From positions 503,424-567,423 of the forward strand of contig NZ_AP018449.1 of the NCBI RefSeq assembly GCF_003966895.1: a DNA stretch of 64,000 nt. The letters are read 5' to 3'. The first letter of the stretch is position 1, and each line of letters starts with the position of its first letter. This stretch comes from Methylomusa anaerophila (lineage in GTDB: Bacteria; Bacillota; Negativicutes; Sporomusales; Sporomusaceae). The notes below the pieces were generated by a model, which was not told where the DNA came from, did not search any database, and saw nothing but the letters and a program-made list of their open reading frames with translations. The position numbers were made by a program, and so were the translations under genes. Shown here piece after piece: positions 28,566-38,469 of the stretch.

Positions 28566-29429
28566 TTACAACAACTGCAATGATGTCAAGAGCGGTATGG
28601 GATCAATAATATGTTTCTTCATCCATTTTCTTGCGTCAGGATGTCCGAAACTGATCCCCAGCAATTCGGTGAAGAAGAATATCGGGATCGGTTTTTCTAT
28701 TTCTTTCTGCCGGGTTTCCAGAGTCATCTGACATAACGGACAGGCGGTTACAATGGCGTCGGCACCCGCACGCTGGGCCTCAGTTACCAAGTTTTTGGTT
28801 ATCTCATAAACGATGTCGGTACGCGGTATCGTTAAGCTACCGCCACAACAGTCAGTCTTGTATGACCACTTTTTTACGTCGGCACCAATCAATTTCATCA
28901 ATTGATCCATTGCCTGCGGCTGCTCCACATCGTCAAAAGCAACATACGTGGGTCTGGTAAGCAGACAACCATAATACGGAACAAGCTTGAGACCGTTGAG
29001 AGGTTTTTTCACCTTCTCGCCGACTTTGCCAATAAATTCTTTTCTCATGATAACTTCCAGCGGATGAGTAACATGGACGTTACCGCTATAGGACGATCCC
29101 ATTATGCTTTTCAGCTCTTCGTTAGCTTCCTTGGCTTCCGGAGTGCCTTCGCGCACATAATGGTCAGCGGCTTTTACAAGGTTATAGCAGGCGGCGCATG
29201 GCAGGACCAGTTCCTTTTGCTGTTCGGCTTCAGCGATGACTAGATTTCTAAGGGGCAAAGCAAGGGCGAGAAAACGGTCGGTGGAGTGTCCGGCGGTAGC
29301 CCCGCAGCAATTCCACTCCTGAAGTTCGGCCAGTTCCAGCCCTAAGGCGCTAAATACGGCCTCAGTTGCCAGATTATACTCTTCCGCCGTGGAGTGAAGT
29401 GAACATCCCGGATAATAGCCTAATTTCAT
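28566..29429 (-). CDS. hdrB: HdrB-like subunit (two CCG domains)
   Basis: This 287-residue protein has the two CCG cysteine-rich domains of HdrB: YYPGCSLHST with EWNCCGATAG and LPCAACYNLVKAADHY, then PYYGCLLTRP with YKTDCCGGSLTIPR and VTACPLCQMTLETRQ. In methanogens these bind noncubane [4Fe-4S] clusters for heterodisulfide reduction. Acetogens have no CoM-S-S-CoB, so here it should act only in electron transfer or on an unknown thiol. It overlaps hdrC by 4 bases. Confidence 0.93.
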   Translation of the reverse strand: MKLGYYPGCSLHSTAEEYNLATEAVFSALGLELAELQEWNCCGATAGHSTDRFLALALPLRNLVIAEAEQQKELVLPCAACYNLVKAADHYVREGTPEAKEANEELKSIMGSSYSGNVHVTHPLEVIMRKEFIGKVGEKVKKPLNGLKLVPYYGCLLTRPTYVAFDDVEQPQAMDQLMKLIGADVKKWSYKTDCCGGSLTIPRTDIVYEITKNLVTEAQRAGADAIVTACPLCQMTLETRQKEIEKPIPIFFFTELLGISFGHPDARKWMKKHIIDPIPLLTSLQLL

Positions 29430-30019
29430 CGTGCCTTTTTCTCCTTTGCTCTCTGGAATATTTTCTTAATCTCGCCTTTCCGCCGCTTAAGCGCATTATG
29501 AGGTAGTATTGGCATCTTGTTGCGCATGCCCATTTTTAATGCAAGGTCCATGTCCGCCAGAAAAGTCCCTGTACAAAACTTGTAAAGTCCCATGAGTCCA
29601 GCTTCATAACCGCGGCCTTCGCCGCCGATCACCGGGAATCCTTTCATGGAATCAAGAAACAACTCGTAGAATAGTTTAATATTGAAATGACTGGCAGGAA
29701 TTTTGTCTTCGGCAATGGTTTCCATTTTAATCGTATCCATAACCTTGGACGTATCGATACCGTTAGGGCAGCGAACCGCGCAAGTTTTACACCCAACACA
29801 CAACCAGGGGGTATTGCTCTTATACACCTTATCTTTTTCCCCCAGCTGGATCATGCGCAGAATCTCGTAGTTGTTATGGTCCATGGCAAAGTTCAGCGGA
29901 CACCCGCCAGCGCATTTCATGCATTGATAACAGGCTTGGATGTTCTGATGAGACTTTCCCTCGATTTCCCGGCAAAAAGAAGTCTTACCCGTTTTAGCAG
30001 ATTGATTCACCGTTGACAT
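29426..30019 (-). CDS. hdrC: HdrC-like ferredoxin subunit
   Basis: This 197-residue protein has two [4Fe-4S] motifs (CYQCMKCAGGCP and CVGCKTCAVRCP) followed by a helical C-terminal part ending in a basic tail (RRKGEIKKIFQRAKEKK). No membrane segment is seen, so it is the soluble HdrC type. The second of two adjacent ATGs is preferred, six bases after AGGAGG. It lies directly downstream of acsE and upstream of hdrB. Confidence 0.92.
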   Translation of the reverse strand: MSTVNQSAKTGKTSFCREIEGKSHQNIQACYQCMKCAGGCPLNFAMDHNNYEILRMIQLGEKDKVYKSNTPWLCVGCKTCAVRCPNGIDTSKVMDTIKMETIAEDKIPASHFNIKLFYELFLDSMKGFPVIGGEGRGYEAGLMGLYKFCTGTFLADMDLALKMGMRNKMPILPHNALKRRKGEIKKIFQRAKEKKAR

Positions 30020-30055
30020 CATTGACCTCCTTTCCTGGGTGAGCCCAACGGCGAA

Positions 30056-30847
30056 TTACCGCTGTCTGAACACCTTCGGGTAGGAGTCGCAATAGATATC
30101 CTTGTTGAGGATTATGCGGGCAGACGCAATAGCGTCGACGAGCAGATCATCATTAACGTCAAGGATGGCGGAATCAAGACCAACAGCCATAGCCATAACG
30201 GCAAAGGTGCGGTTGAGGAGCGGGCGATGGGGAGTCTTTTGGGAAACGTTGGAAAGACCGATGGTTGTCAGCGGCGCCGGATTGGACAAGAGTTTAATTT
30301 GGCGGATGGTTTCCAAAGCTTCGGACGCATGCTCCTGGGCTACGTTAACCGGCAGGATGATTGGGTCAATAAAGAGGTTGTCAGGCTGAAGACCATAAGC
30401 TTCAGCATTGGCAACGAATTCCATAGCTAAAGCTACGCGCTCGTCGGCACTCTTGGGAATACCGGATTTGCTGATGCAAAGGCAAACAACGTCAGCCTGG
30501 TATTTAGCGGCCATCGGGAAAACCCGGTCAATTTTTTCTTGTTCGCAACCAATAGAGTTGATAACTGCGCCGGGTTTGCCGTATTCGATTAGAGCCGCTT
30601 CCATAGCGTTATAGTCAGTAGTATCGATAGCGAGAGGCAGGTCGCTAACTTCCCTAACAACTTTAATCATCCAGGGAAGATCTACTGTTTGGTCCTCAGA
30701 GTTAGGGCCGGTGTTCACATCAAGATAGTGAGCGCCGCCTTCTTTTTGTTTAACAGCCCATTCTTGCAGAGGCTTGGGATCATGCTCCCGAACCGCCTTA
30801 CCGATGTCCTTAAACATACCGTTAATTCTTTCGCCAATCATAATCAT
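30056..30847 (-). CDS. acsE: AcsE, methyl-THF:corrinoid iron-sulfur protein methyltransferase
   Basis: This 263-residue TIM-barrel enzyme moves the methyl group from methyl-THF to Co(I) of the corrinoid protein AcsCD. Pterin-binding motifs are MIGERINGMFKDIGKA, GAHYLDVNTGPNSEDQ, LPLAIDTTDYNAMEAAL and VINSIGCEQEK; NVSQKTPHRPLLNRTF is also typical. The ATG has GGAGG seven bases upstream. It lies between acsD and hdrC, which places the junction of the methyl and carbonyl branches inside one transcript. Confidence 0.95.
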   Translation of the reverse strand: MIMIGERINGMFKDIGKAVREHDPKPLQEWAVKQKEGGAHYLDVNTGPNSEDQTVDLPWMIKVVREVSDLPLAIDTTDYNAMEAALIEYGKPGAVINSIGCEQEKIDRVFPMAAKYQADVVCLCISKSGIPKSADERVALAMEFVANAEAYGLQPDNLFIDPIILPVNVAQEHASEALETIRQIKLLSNPAPLTTIGLSNVSQKTPHRPLLNRTFAVMAMAVGLDSAILDVNDDLLVDAIASARIILNKDIYCDSYPKVFRQR

Positions 30848-30932
30848 TTTAAATCCTCCTCGTTATATTTAAATTTGGGGGATACAACAGCGCATGCACA
30901 TTATCGGACAGTCAAAAAAGTTATCCGGAGCA

Positions 30933-31904
30933 TTAGAGTTCAGGTTTAACCATTAATTCTTCACTATTCTTCTTGAGGAGACGCAGCGATTCAGGATGGC
31001 GTAAAACCGCGATATTCGCGCCGCCCTGTAAAAGACCGGCAGCAGTCACAGCTTCCCAAAGTATAGCACGCTCTTCCTGGTTACCCCAATTGGGAAAGTC
31101 TTCTTCCGGAGCAATGGCTTCCTTGGACCGCCATGCTTCATAGCCAATTTGTAAAAGAACAGGCATAGCCAGCATTTTGTCGCCTTGGAGAGCGCCCAGA
31201 CGGCCACGTTCGAGGATGGAGTAAGTATACTCAATGCCATAACCGAGAGCGGCGGTACTGGGATCAATAAGAATGCTTTCGGCGGGAAGACCCATTTCGG
31301 TGATCAGGATGTTAAGCTGTTTACAAATGTTGATATCCAGGGGGCTGAGAGCCAGAAGCTTGTGCTTATAAACCATGCAGGCAGCAGCAAGCGACTTGTA
31401 TTTTTCCTGCTGAGCAGAGCCGATAACCAGGTTTTCACCAGCGGCGGCTTCAGCAACAACCGGCCAAACCGCATTGTCTTTTTCCTCAACGCCAGAGCCA
31501 ACGACGATCAGGGGCACACCGACGGCAGCCAATACATCCTTAACAATTTTGGCACACTCTTCCGGGCTCTTGTCACCATTATCAGGATGAGAGCCGGCAA
31601 GTTTCAGGTAAATCAGATCAGCGCCGAATTCTACGGCTTTTTTAGCCCAAGTTACCGGGTCACCGGAAACTTCTGCGTAAACCTTTTGCAGGATAGGATC
31701 CCAGTCGGTAGGAGCAATATCCTGGATTTCGAGAGCAGCAACCGGCTTTAAAGGAATCTCGCCTTCATAATGAAGAAAAGGAGCTGACGCGTCACCGCCG
31801 ACAGTTACTGTGCTGGTACGAGTACCTCCTTGTTCTTTGGTAGCACCAATGGTAACAGTGTTGATCTTGCTGGAATATTTTTCTTTCAAAATATTTGTTG
31901 CCAT
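30933..31904 (-). CDS. acsD: AcsD, corrinoid iron-sulfur protein small subunit
   Basis: This is the 323-residue TIM-barrel small subunit of CFeSP (CdhD family), which together with AcsC holds the cobamide. Recognisable stretches are GDPVTWAKKAVEFGADLIYL, VPLIVVGSGVEEKDNAVWPV, ESILIDPSTAALGYGIEYTY and AMPVLLQIGYEAW. The ATG has GAAGGAGTGTAACT upstream. It follows the CooC-type ATPase gene by about 20 bases. Confidence 0.95.
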   Translation of the reverse strand: MATNILKEKYSSKINTVTIGATKEQGGTRTSTVTVGGDASAPFLHYEGEIPLKPVAALEIQDIAPTDWDPILQKVYAEVSGDPVTWAKKAVEFGADLIYLKLAGSHPDNGDKSPEECAKIVKDVLAAVGVPLIVVGSGVEEKDNAVWPVVAEAAAGENLVIGSAQQEKYKSLAAACMVYKHKLLALSPLDINICKQLNILITEMGLPAESILIDPSTAALGYGIEYTYSILERGRLGALQGDKMLAMPVLLQIGYEAWRSKEAIAPEEDFPNWGNQEERAILWEAVTAAGLLQGGANIAVLRHPESLRLLKKNSEELMVKPEL

Positions 31905-31925
31905 AGTTACACTCCTTCCAAACAG

Positions 31926-32681
31926 TTAGATTTGTATTTCTTTGCAGATGGCGTTAACCGCCTGAACAGCAGCCGACTGCTCGGGTAAATCGTACAGCGG
32001 CTGACTTAAGAGGTCAAATTTGGCGACCAGGGGATCATAAGGTATCACACCGATGAGGGTCAGACCGGTCTTATCAATTTCGCTCTTTAAGGCGGCAACA
32101 TCCTCATCATTCTGAGTTTTAGTCAAAACCAGATAAATGTTTTTGACATCGGATTTTATGGAATCCACCAACTGGCGAACGCGGCCGGCGGAACGGATAC
32201 CCCGGGCCGAGGTATCACTAACCACGAACATATAGTCAATGTCTTGCGTCACACGCCGGCTGATATGCTCCAGTCCGGCCTCATTGTCCATGACTACATA
32301 GCCGTAGTTTTTCCCCAGTTTTTCCATGTATCCGCGCAACAGATTATTGGGAAAACAGTAACAGCCCGGTCCTTCGGGTCCACCCATCACCAGCATATCA
32401 ACATAATCTGATTCGGCGAGAGAAGCCTGGAGTTTAAACTCAATATACGTCTCCTGCGTCATGCCGACAGGGATAGCTCGCGGGTCCTTGGTACTGCTTA
32501 TCAATTCGGAGATAGTCTGAGTAACCTCCATACCTAAAGCCTCGTTCAAATTCGCATTGGCATCAGCGTCAACAGCCAAGATGGAACCTTTATTGTTTTT
32601 GACGAGGTAACGAATTAATAACGCAGCAAAAGTGGTTTTCCCCGAGCCGCCTTTTCCTGCCACAGCGATTTGTTTTGCCAT
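31926..32681 (-). CDS. CooC/AcsF-type nickel-insertion ATPase
   Basis: This MinD-family P-loop ATPase has 251 residues. The deviant Walker A is GKGGSGKTTFAALL, and the switch region is VDADANANLNEAL. GPEGPGCYCFPNNLLRGYM holds the Cys-x-Cys that binds nickel or zinc in CooC proteins. Its place between acsV and acsD matches AcsF of Moorella, which helps load nickel into CODH or ACS. The ATG at 32681 (MAKQIAVAGKGG) is chosen although GGAG is 13 bases away; an upstream TTG would add 11 residues. A second member of the family is at 42445-43215. Confidence 0.85.
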   Translation of the reverse strand: MAKQIAVAGKGGSGKTTFAALLIRYLVKNNKGSILAVDADANANLNEALGMEVTQTISELISSTKDPRAIPVGMTQETYIEFKLQASLAESDYVDMLVMGGPEGPGCYCFPNNLLRGYMEKLGKNYGYVVMDNEAGLEHISRRVTQDIDYMFVVSDTSARGIRSAGRVRQLVDSIKSDVKNIYLVLTKTQNDEDVAALKSEIDKTGLTLIGVIPYDPLVAKFDLLSQPLYDLPEQSAAVQAVNAICKEIQI

Positions 32682-32716
32682 GTCTATCCGTAAACTCCTT
32701 TCATTACCACCCAACC

Positions 32717-34687
32717 CTAGAGATCGACATTGGGAAATAAGGTCAAATCAGTGTGTGGAATAAACAGTGATGAGATAAATTCATCCATAAACATATTGCC
32801 CACTGACAATTCAATATAAGTCATCTTACCCGCCACATCCTGAGCCTCAGCCCAAGCCTCAGCCGACAGCAGCGCCATACAGGCCCCTTTGGCTGAACTG
32901 TTGCCGATGAACTTGTATTTTTCCACCGGCAAATCAGGCAATAATCCGATGGCGATAGCATCAGGTATATTAAGGTAGTTGCCGAAACCGCCGGCCACGT
33001 AGACAGTTTCAATAGAACCAAATTCAAACCCGACTACGTTAAGCAAGGTTCGAATGCCGGCAAATACGGCACCCTTGGCTCTAAGCAAATTCTTCACATC
33101 GGCTTCGCTGATTACAATATCCCGGTCAATCTCGGTATCGGCGGCCCAAACCAGAACGAACTCAGGCCCGACCTCGCCAATCCTCATGCGCGGGGTCGGC
33201 AGGTGCGTCTGAAATTTTCCGGCCCGGTCAATAATTCCGGTTCGGCGCAGTTTAGCCAAACCGTCAATTAATCCTGTGCCGCATATTCCCAGCGGTCTGC
33301 CGTTATTGATGGTCGCGTAAGATACTTCGTACGTTTCCGGGTTAATTTGCATATGCTCAATGGCACCGTGCATGGCCCGCATGCCAAAAGTAATCCCTGA
33401 ACCCTCAAATGCGGGGCCGGCCGAGCAAGAACATGTGACCAGCCAATCACCTGCTCCCAGTACCATCTCACCATTTGTACCGATATCAATCAGTAAGGAT
33501 ACCTGCGCATCTGCTTTCCCCATGGCGGTGAAGAGAGTGCCGGAAACAATATCCCCACCCACGTAACTGGCCACTGCCGGGAAACAGAATACCGGCGCGT
33601 CGGGGTGAACCCTGATTCCCAGTTCCTGCGCCTTAACAACCGGGAAAAAGTTCGCGGTTGGAATATAGGGCTCCAAGCGGATATATTGGGGATTGATTCC
33701 CAAAAACAGATGCGCCATAGTGGTGTTGCCGGCAGTCATCATTACCCGGATATCGGCTTCGTTAATCTTGCGCTGCTTAACTAACAAATCCTGAATTAAT
33801 GTATTAATGGTGTCAATAATACTCTGGTGAACATCCTTCATGCCGTCGGGTTCGTCAACAGCATAAACAATACGGCTGATTACATCATCACCGAAGCGAG
33901 CCTGACGATTGTGAGTACCTGCGGTATCAACAATAGTACCTTTACGGAGGTCCAACAGATACGCTACTACAGTGGTAGTCCCAATATCGACTGCGATGCC
34001 GTACAGAGGCTGATGACGGTGGCCGGGTTCAATTGCAATGACTTCAGCTTTGCCACCAACCTCAGACAGCAATATAGATATTTTAAAGTTTTCTACCCTT
34101 ATAGTATCACCCAATTTGCGCAGGAGAGAAAGCGGGATATTTATATCCGTACACTTGGTTTCTTTCCGCAGGGACAAAACAAGTCGGCTCAGGTCATCCC
34201 GATTGTCTTGGAGACTGGCAGCAGGCATTGTCAATTGTACCCAACGACATAGCGGGTTAAGCGGATACCCGTGTAAGGGATCTTCGTGCTTTTGCTTAAA
34301 GAGATCTTTCAATTGCCAAACGTTTAGCAGGTACTCCCGCAAGGCATCCGAAACACCCTCCCCCAGCGCAACATTCTCAACCAGCACTTGATGTTTGCCC
34401 ATGGCTGATATCTTAGGGATTTCAACAACCAGATCCTCGTCCTCAACCAGACTTTGGCAAGCCAAATTCAGCCCTTTTTCCGCTAAACGCGTCGCCAAAT
34501 AACTTTCGCGCCGCGCTTTCGCCTTACCGCTTTTTATGATAACAGCACATTTTCCGCAAGTGCCGTCACCGCCGCAAGGTGCTTTAATTTCAATATTGGC
34601 CTTGCCCGCGGCCGTCAACAGATCGATACCTGGTTCAACTGCTACTTTAACTCCTGCGGGAAGAAATGTTACGGAACGTGTATCCAT
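32717..34687 (-). CDS. acsV: AcsV/RACo-like reductive activator of the corrinoid protein
   Basis: This 656-residue protein restores inactive Co(II) of CFeSP to Co(I) using ATP. The N-terminal 2Fe-2S domain has APCGGDGTCGKCAVIIKSG and a last Cys in NLACQSLVED. The rest is the ASKHA (actin/Hsp70-like) domain: GIAVDIGTTTVVAYLLDLR, MMTAGNTTMAHLFLGI, LLIDIGTNGEMVLG and CSAGPAFEGSGI. The ATG at 34687 has CAGGAGGGTACAACACA upstream; an ATG-less extension of 10 codons is rejected. It sits between acsC and the CooC-type ATPase, as in other acetogens. Confidence 0.93.
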   Translation of the reverse strand: MDTRSVTFLPAGVKVAVEPGIDLLTAAGKANIEIKAPCGGDGTCGKCAVIIKSGKAKARRESYLATRLAEKGLNLACQSLVEDEDLVVEIPKISAMGKHQVLVENVALGEGVSDALREYLLNVWQLKDLFKQKHEDPLHGYPLNPLCRWVQLTMPAASLQDNRDDLSRLVLSLRKETKCTDINIPLSLLRKLGDTIRVENFKISILLSEVGGKAEVIAIEPGHRHQPLYGIAVDIGTTTVVAYLLDLRKGTIVDTAGTHNRQARFGDDVISRIVYAVDEPDGMKDVHQSIIDTINTLIQDLLVKQRKINEADIRVMMTAGNTTMAHLFLGINPQYIRLEPYIPTANFFPVVKAQELGIRVHPDAPVFCFPAVASYVGGDIVSGTLFTAMGKADAQVSLLIDIGTNGEMVLGAGDWLVTCSCSAGPAFEGSGITFGMRAMHGAIEHMQINPETYEVSYATINNGRPLGICGTGLIDGLAKLRRTGIIDRAGKFQTHLPTPRMRIGEVGPEFVLVWAADTEIDRDIVISEADVKNLLRAKGAVFAGIRTLLNVVGFEFGSIETVYVAGGFGNYLNIPDAIAIGLLPDLPVEKYKFIGNSSAKGACMALLSAEAWAEAQDVAGKMTYIELSVGNMFMDEFISSLFIPHTDLTLFPNVDL

Positions 34688-34780
34688 TGTGTTGTACCCT
34701 CCTGATTTTGCAATCAAGGCTGTTAATTTCTGCTAAATTCGCGATCAGTGCAACGCAAGCTGAAAGCAACTTCTCTTAAA

Positions 34781-36127
34781 CTATTTCATAAGTTGGGGAT
34801 AACGGGCTTTAGCGAATGCCGGGATACCAGCGGCTTCTTGCGGTCCGACAATTACGTCATAACCGGATTTTTCTTTCAGTTTGCCGCTGATGATTGCAAC
34901 ATGACCCGGGATAACGATGGAGTTATGATTAACTTTATCAAGAACGCCGCAGTCCTTAACGAATTCATAAATCGGCTCGGCAACGAATTTGCCGGCAGCC
35001 CAAGCGGTAAGAACGGAAGCGCCGTCAGTATCAACAGCCACGATATAGCCGGGGATCTTGCTGGCGGAAACTTCACCTTCAACAGCGAAGTAGGTAAGCG
35101 CAAAGTTAGTGCAAATATATACAGGGGAATCAGGAGTAACTTCACCGATTTCATAGATTGTAGCTTTAACAGCCATCGGTTTTTGCGGGTCGGTGTAGAT
35201 GTTCATTCTCCAGGCAAACAGCGGGAGAAGGTGATGTTTTTCATCAGCCTTTACAACAACTATGCTGGCATATTTAGCAACATAAGTGGTAGCTTCCAGA
35301 ATTTCTTCTTTGGGATCGGTAGCGCTAGTCCAAGCGAGCATCGGATAACCGAAGGGACGGAATTTTTTCTTGATGGCCAAACGACGGGCATTAACATGTT
35401 CAGCCAGGGTTTTAGCTTGTTGACGGCTGCCGAAGTCGATCACCAGTTCTTTGTATTGAGCAGCAACTTTTTCAACTAAAGCGGCAGTGTCATCAAGGCC
35501 ATTGCCTTTAACTACTACAGGGACGTTATTAGCTTTAGCCAGAGCTACGACTTTTTCCCAGTTTTCAGCAGTAGCGGCATAGATAAGCGGCTTTTTGGCA
35601 GCAACTGCCGGCAGAGCGGCTTCGAGAGCAGCCACATCTTCGCTTACCAGCAGCAGCGCGAATTGAGCTTTAGCGGCGACTGCTTCAACAGCAGCTTTGA
35701 AGGTAGCGGCGTTACCGGAACAATTGGTAATAGCAACGAGGTTGATAGCAACTTTCTGACCAACCCGTTCCAAGACCAGACCGTTGATTTTTTCAATCTT
35801 GGCGTCCAGTTCGGCGCCAGACAGGGTATCTGATACTTGGACAGCAACGGCAGTTTCATGATAGAAGGTTTTGTCGTGACGGAATAAAACAGTTTCATCA
35901 CCCATTACGATTTCCTGCTCGCCTACGCCAACTTTAACAGTACGCACAGGCGGTGCGGAAGCAGCACCCAAATTTTCTTTTGCCGCCTCGGATACGTGCG
36001 GGCACTGATCAAGAGAAGCTTTTCCGTTAGCTAACGCCATAGCGAAAGCCAGGCAGGTGGGTGATCCACAGTCTTTACAGTTTGTTTTGGGCAGTTGTTT
36101 GAAAATATCCAAACCTGTTAATGCCAT
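34781..36127 (-). CDS. acsC: AcsC, corrinoid iron-sulfur protein large subunit
   Basis: This 448-residue subunit (CdhE family) carries the [4Fe-4S] cluster and binds cobamide with AcsD. The N-terminal cluster domain reads KTNCKDCGSPTCLAFAMAL and LDQCPHVSE. The centre is a TIM barrel (LVVSED-like, VVKGNGLDDTAAL), and the C-terminus has the cobamide-binding fold (NHNSIVIPGHVAIISGKLKE). The start is ATG 36127 (MALTGLDIFKQLP), with AAAGGAGTAGAGAAA upstream; the frame extends 22 codons further without support. The gene is alanine-rich (repeated AVAAK), which explains long shadow frames on the other strand. Confidence 0.95.
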   Translation of the reverse strand: MALTGLDIFKQLPKTNCKDCGSPTCLAFAMALANGKASLDQCPHVSEAAKENLGAASAPPVRTVKVGVGEQEIVMGDETVLFRHDKTFYHETAVAVQVSDTLSGAELDAKIEKINGLVLERVGQKVAINLVAITNCSGNAATFKAAVEAVAAKAQFALLLVSEDVAALEAALPAVAAKKPLIYAATAENWEKVVALAKANNVPVVVKGNGLDDTAALVEKVAAQYKELVIDFGSRQQAKTLAEHVNARRLAIKKKFRPFGYPMLAWTSATDPKEEILEATTYVAKYASIVVVKADEKHHLLPLFAWRMNIYTDPQKPMAVKATIYEIGEVTPDSPVYICTNFALTYFAVEGEVSASKIPGYIVAVDTDGASVLTAWAAGKFVAEPIYEFVKDCGVLDKVNHNSIVIPGHVAIISGKLKEKSGYDVIVGPQEAAGIPAFAKARYPQLMK

Positions 36128-36241
36128 TTTCTCTACTCCTTTCATATTAAAAAAACTTTTAAAAATTATATAAGAACGGGGATATACCCGCAACTATATT
36201 ATTTTTTGTACGGATATGTCCCGCATTCATCAAAGTGGTTA

Positions 36242-38371
36242 TTACATCAACGGATCCATTGTAAGGGCCGGATGTTGTTTTTCTTCCAGGAACGGCAGAA
36301 TTTCTTCCTCAGTAATACCAACCGTTTCGTCAGCGATTTTGCTGACGAAATCTTCACCCAAGCCAGCCGCTACAGCCGCTTCGACCAGTTCCTGACCTAA
36401 GTGCTCTTTCAGCTCTTTTGGCATCCAGACGACACGGCCAAGGCCACCGTCAGCAGGAATAAACTTGGAGCTGATGAGATAACGGCGGCCAATGCCCATG
36501 AAACCGGGAGTTTGCGTGCCGCCACCACAGGTGCCGGCCAGAGTTGAGAAGGTCATACCGCAGGGAGTATCGCCGGAATGTTCCCGGGTGGTTATCATAA
36601 CGCCGTTACACAAGGGTAGTATCGCCATAATGGCTTCGAAGCATCCGCAGGAAGTCATGGGGCGGTCCATTAGGGTATAGAGATTTACTTCCTCGATGGT
36701 ACGGTTAGAACCGTTGTATACGAATTCATTCATGCTCGCCCACATACCCTTAACTTCGTCAAGGCATTCCCCTTTAGGGATTGGCTGGTTTGGACCGGTC
36801 GGCGTGATTTCATTGGACGCTTTGGCGTCAAGCCAGGATACGGCGCCGCACAGACCTACGCGCTCAGGGGATACGATACAAACGTGGTTGGGAGCGAAGG
36901 ACTGGCAGAGTAAGCAAGAGTAGAACACGTCAACAGATTCGTCAGTGAGGCCTTTGAGACGAAGATCGCGGGCCTTGTATCTTTCGCGGGCAATTTTGAT
37001 TTTTTCCTCAATAACAGCTTGGTCGGTAATAAGAGTAACTTGCACCCGGTCAACGATGGCCGGATAATCGGATTTATACTTGGCAATAAGAATTTCACCG
37101 AAGTCTCTGATCTTAAAGCCGGCAGCCTTGGCGCCCTTGCTGATACGCACCCAGCACATATCCCGCTGGGCGACGTGCCATAAACCTTCGCCATAGTTAA
37201 TGTTGTAGTGAACGCGGCGCTCAAGCACGCCTTCGAAGTCTTCCTGCATCTTACGGCCGAAGATGTCAACCATCATACCCAGCGGGTAGATGCTGCCTTC
37301 CGGCATCTCGTCGATTTCCGGCCCAATAACTTCGATTTTGCCGTCTTCCAACTCTTCGGCGTCCACCATGCGGACAAGTTCGAAACTGGTGGAACGGCCG
37401 CCGCCGAATTCAACGTGAGCGTCTTTTTTGCGGATGGTCTCGCCTTCGAAAGCAGGACCGATGGTAATGGGTACGGGAATATCAACGATTTTGAGTTTAA
37501 TGCCGCGCAGTTCCAAACCAAGCTTGGGAATTTTTTCATAATCCGGCTCGTATTGATACCAGTCAGGAATTTCTTCGGTAAGAGGCTGGTCGGTAACAAC
37601 CGGGAAGCCCATGAAAATTGCGCCGAATTCAGCTGCGGTTTTAACAATATCGTTAGGCCCGAGCTGGATTACGAACGCTCTTACGCGGCGAGCCTGGTAG
37701 TCCAAAGCTTTTTCGCGCTGACCGGCAGGGATACCGCCGAAAGCCAGACCGGCGCGGAAAGCGAAGTTAACGGCGTGAATAACTTGGGTAAAGTTGCCCA
37801 GCGGGAAGGTGATGAAGTCAACGCCGACTTTTGCGTCTTCTTCGATTAATTGTTCAATGACTTCGTTAGCCAGCATGAGCATAATGCCTTTGGATTGGAG
37901 ATCTTTTACCATTTTGGCGACAGACTTGCTGTCTTTGCCTTTACCGAGGATAACGGCAACGCCGGGAATGGTGAAGTCAACCAACGGCACGCCGAACTTA
38001 CGAAGAATGGGGTCGGTCAGAAAGCCGGTGTACGGATATTTATCAGGCTTCTCTTCCCTCACATAGCGCAAGGCTTCAATGACTTCCGCAGCATAGAGGG
38101 TGGCTTCGCCGTTGAGTTTGGCATTTTCAAAAGTAAGTTCTTCTTTAATGTTGGTGGTACGGATTCGGTTGAGTATCGGGGCAAGGTCACCGATTTTATT
38201 TACTTCCTCACCGCTCAGGGATGTGATTACCGGCAGCCGGTAAGCGGTGTCGGGATATTTAACCGGGCGGTCAGGGCCATATTCTTTAATGGCTTTGGCC
38301 AGAAGAATTTCCGCATAACTGGTGGCGGTGACGGCGCCTTCATAGGCGCCTTTGAAAAGCTCGATAGACAT
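36242..38371 (-). CDS. acsB: AcsB, acetyl-CoA synthase
   Basis: ACS joins a methyl group from CFeSP, CO from CODH and CoA into acetyl-CoA at the nickel A-cluster. The protein has 709 residues, close to the Moorella length. The A-cluster cysteines are in YSCLLCQSFAPNHVC and RVGLCGAVSW, and the dinickel Cys-Gly-Cys is in MTSCGCFEAIMAIL. The full-length N-terminal domain that contacts CODH is present (ILLAKAIKEYGPDRPVKYPD). The ATG at 38371 has GGGAGGACG 10 bases away. Gene order acsA, acsB, acsC follows. Confidence 0.97.
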   Translation of the reverse strand: MSIELFKGAYEGAVTATSYAEILLAKAIKEYGPDRPVKYPDTAYRLPVITSLSGEEVNKIGDLAPILNRIRTTNIKEELTFENAKLNGEATLYAAEVIEALRYVREEKPDKYPYTGFLTDPILRKFGVPLVDFTIPGVAVILGKGKDSKSVAKMVKDLQSKGIMLMLANEVIEQLIEEDAKVGVDFITFPLGNFTQVIHAVNFAFRAGLAFGGIPAGQREKALDYQARRVRAFVIQLGPNDIVKTAAEFGAIFMGFPVVTDQPLTEEIPDWYQYEPDYEKIPKLGLELRGIKLKIVDIPVPITIGPAFEGETIRKKDAHVEFGGGRSTSFELVRMVDAEELEDGKIEVIGPEIDEMPEGSIYPLGMMVDIFGRKMQEDFEGVLERRVHYNINYGEGLWHVAQRDMCWVRISKGAKAAGFKIRDFGEILIAKYKSDYPAIVDRVQVTLITDQAVIEEKIKIARERYKARDLRLKGLTDESVDVFYSCLLCQSFAPNHVCIVSPERVGLCGAVSWLDAKASNEITPTGPNQPIPKGECLDEVKGMWASMNEFVYNGSNRTIEEVNLYTLMDRPMTSCGCFEAIMAILPLCNGVMITTREHSGDTPCGMTFSTLAGTCGGGTQTPGFMGIGRRYLISSKFIPADGGLGRVVWMPKELKEHLGQELVEAAVAAGLGEDFVSKIADETVGITEEEILPFLEEKQHPALTMDPLM

Positions 38372-38469
38372 ATTGATCTTCGTCCTCCCTCGTAGAGTCA
38401 ATTTCTTAAAAAACCAGTGTTCGGTAGATAATCGTTATTACAAGACGCCTAATTAATTATTATTGGTTA

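Noticed and set aside
37208..37849. A 213-codon plus-strand frame opposite acsB, and similar long frames opposite acsC, fhs and acsA
   Set aside because: These mirror strongly biased codon use in highly conserved genes and have no recognisable protein features.
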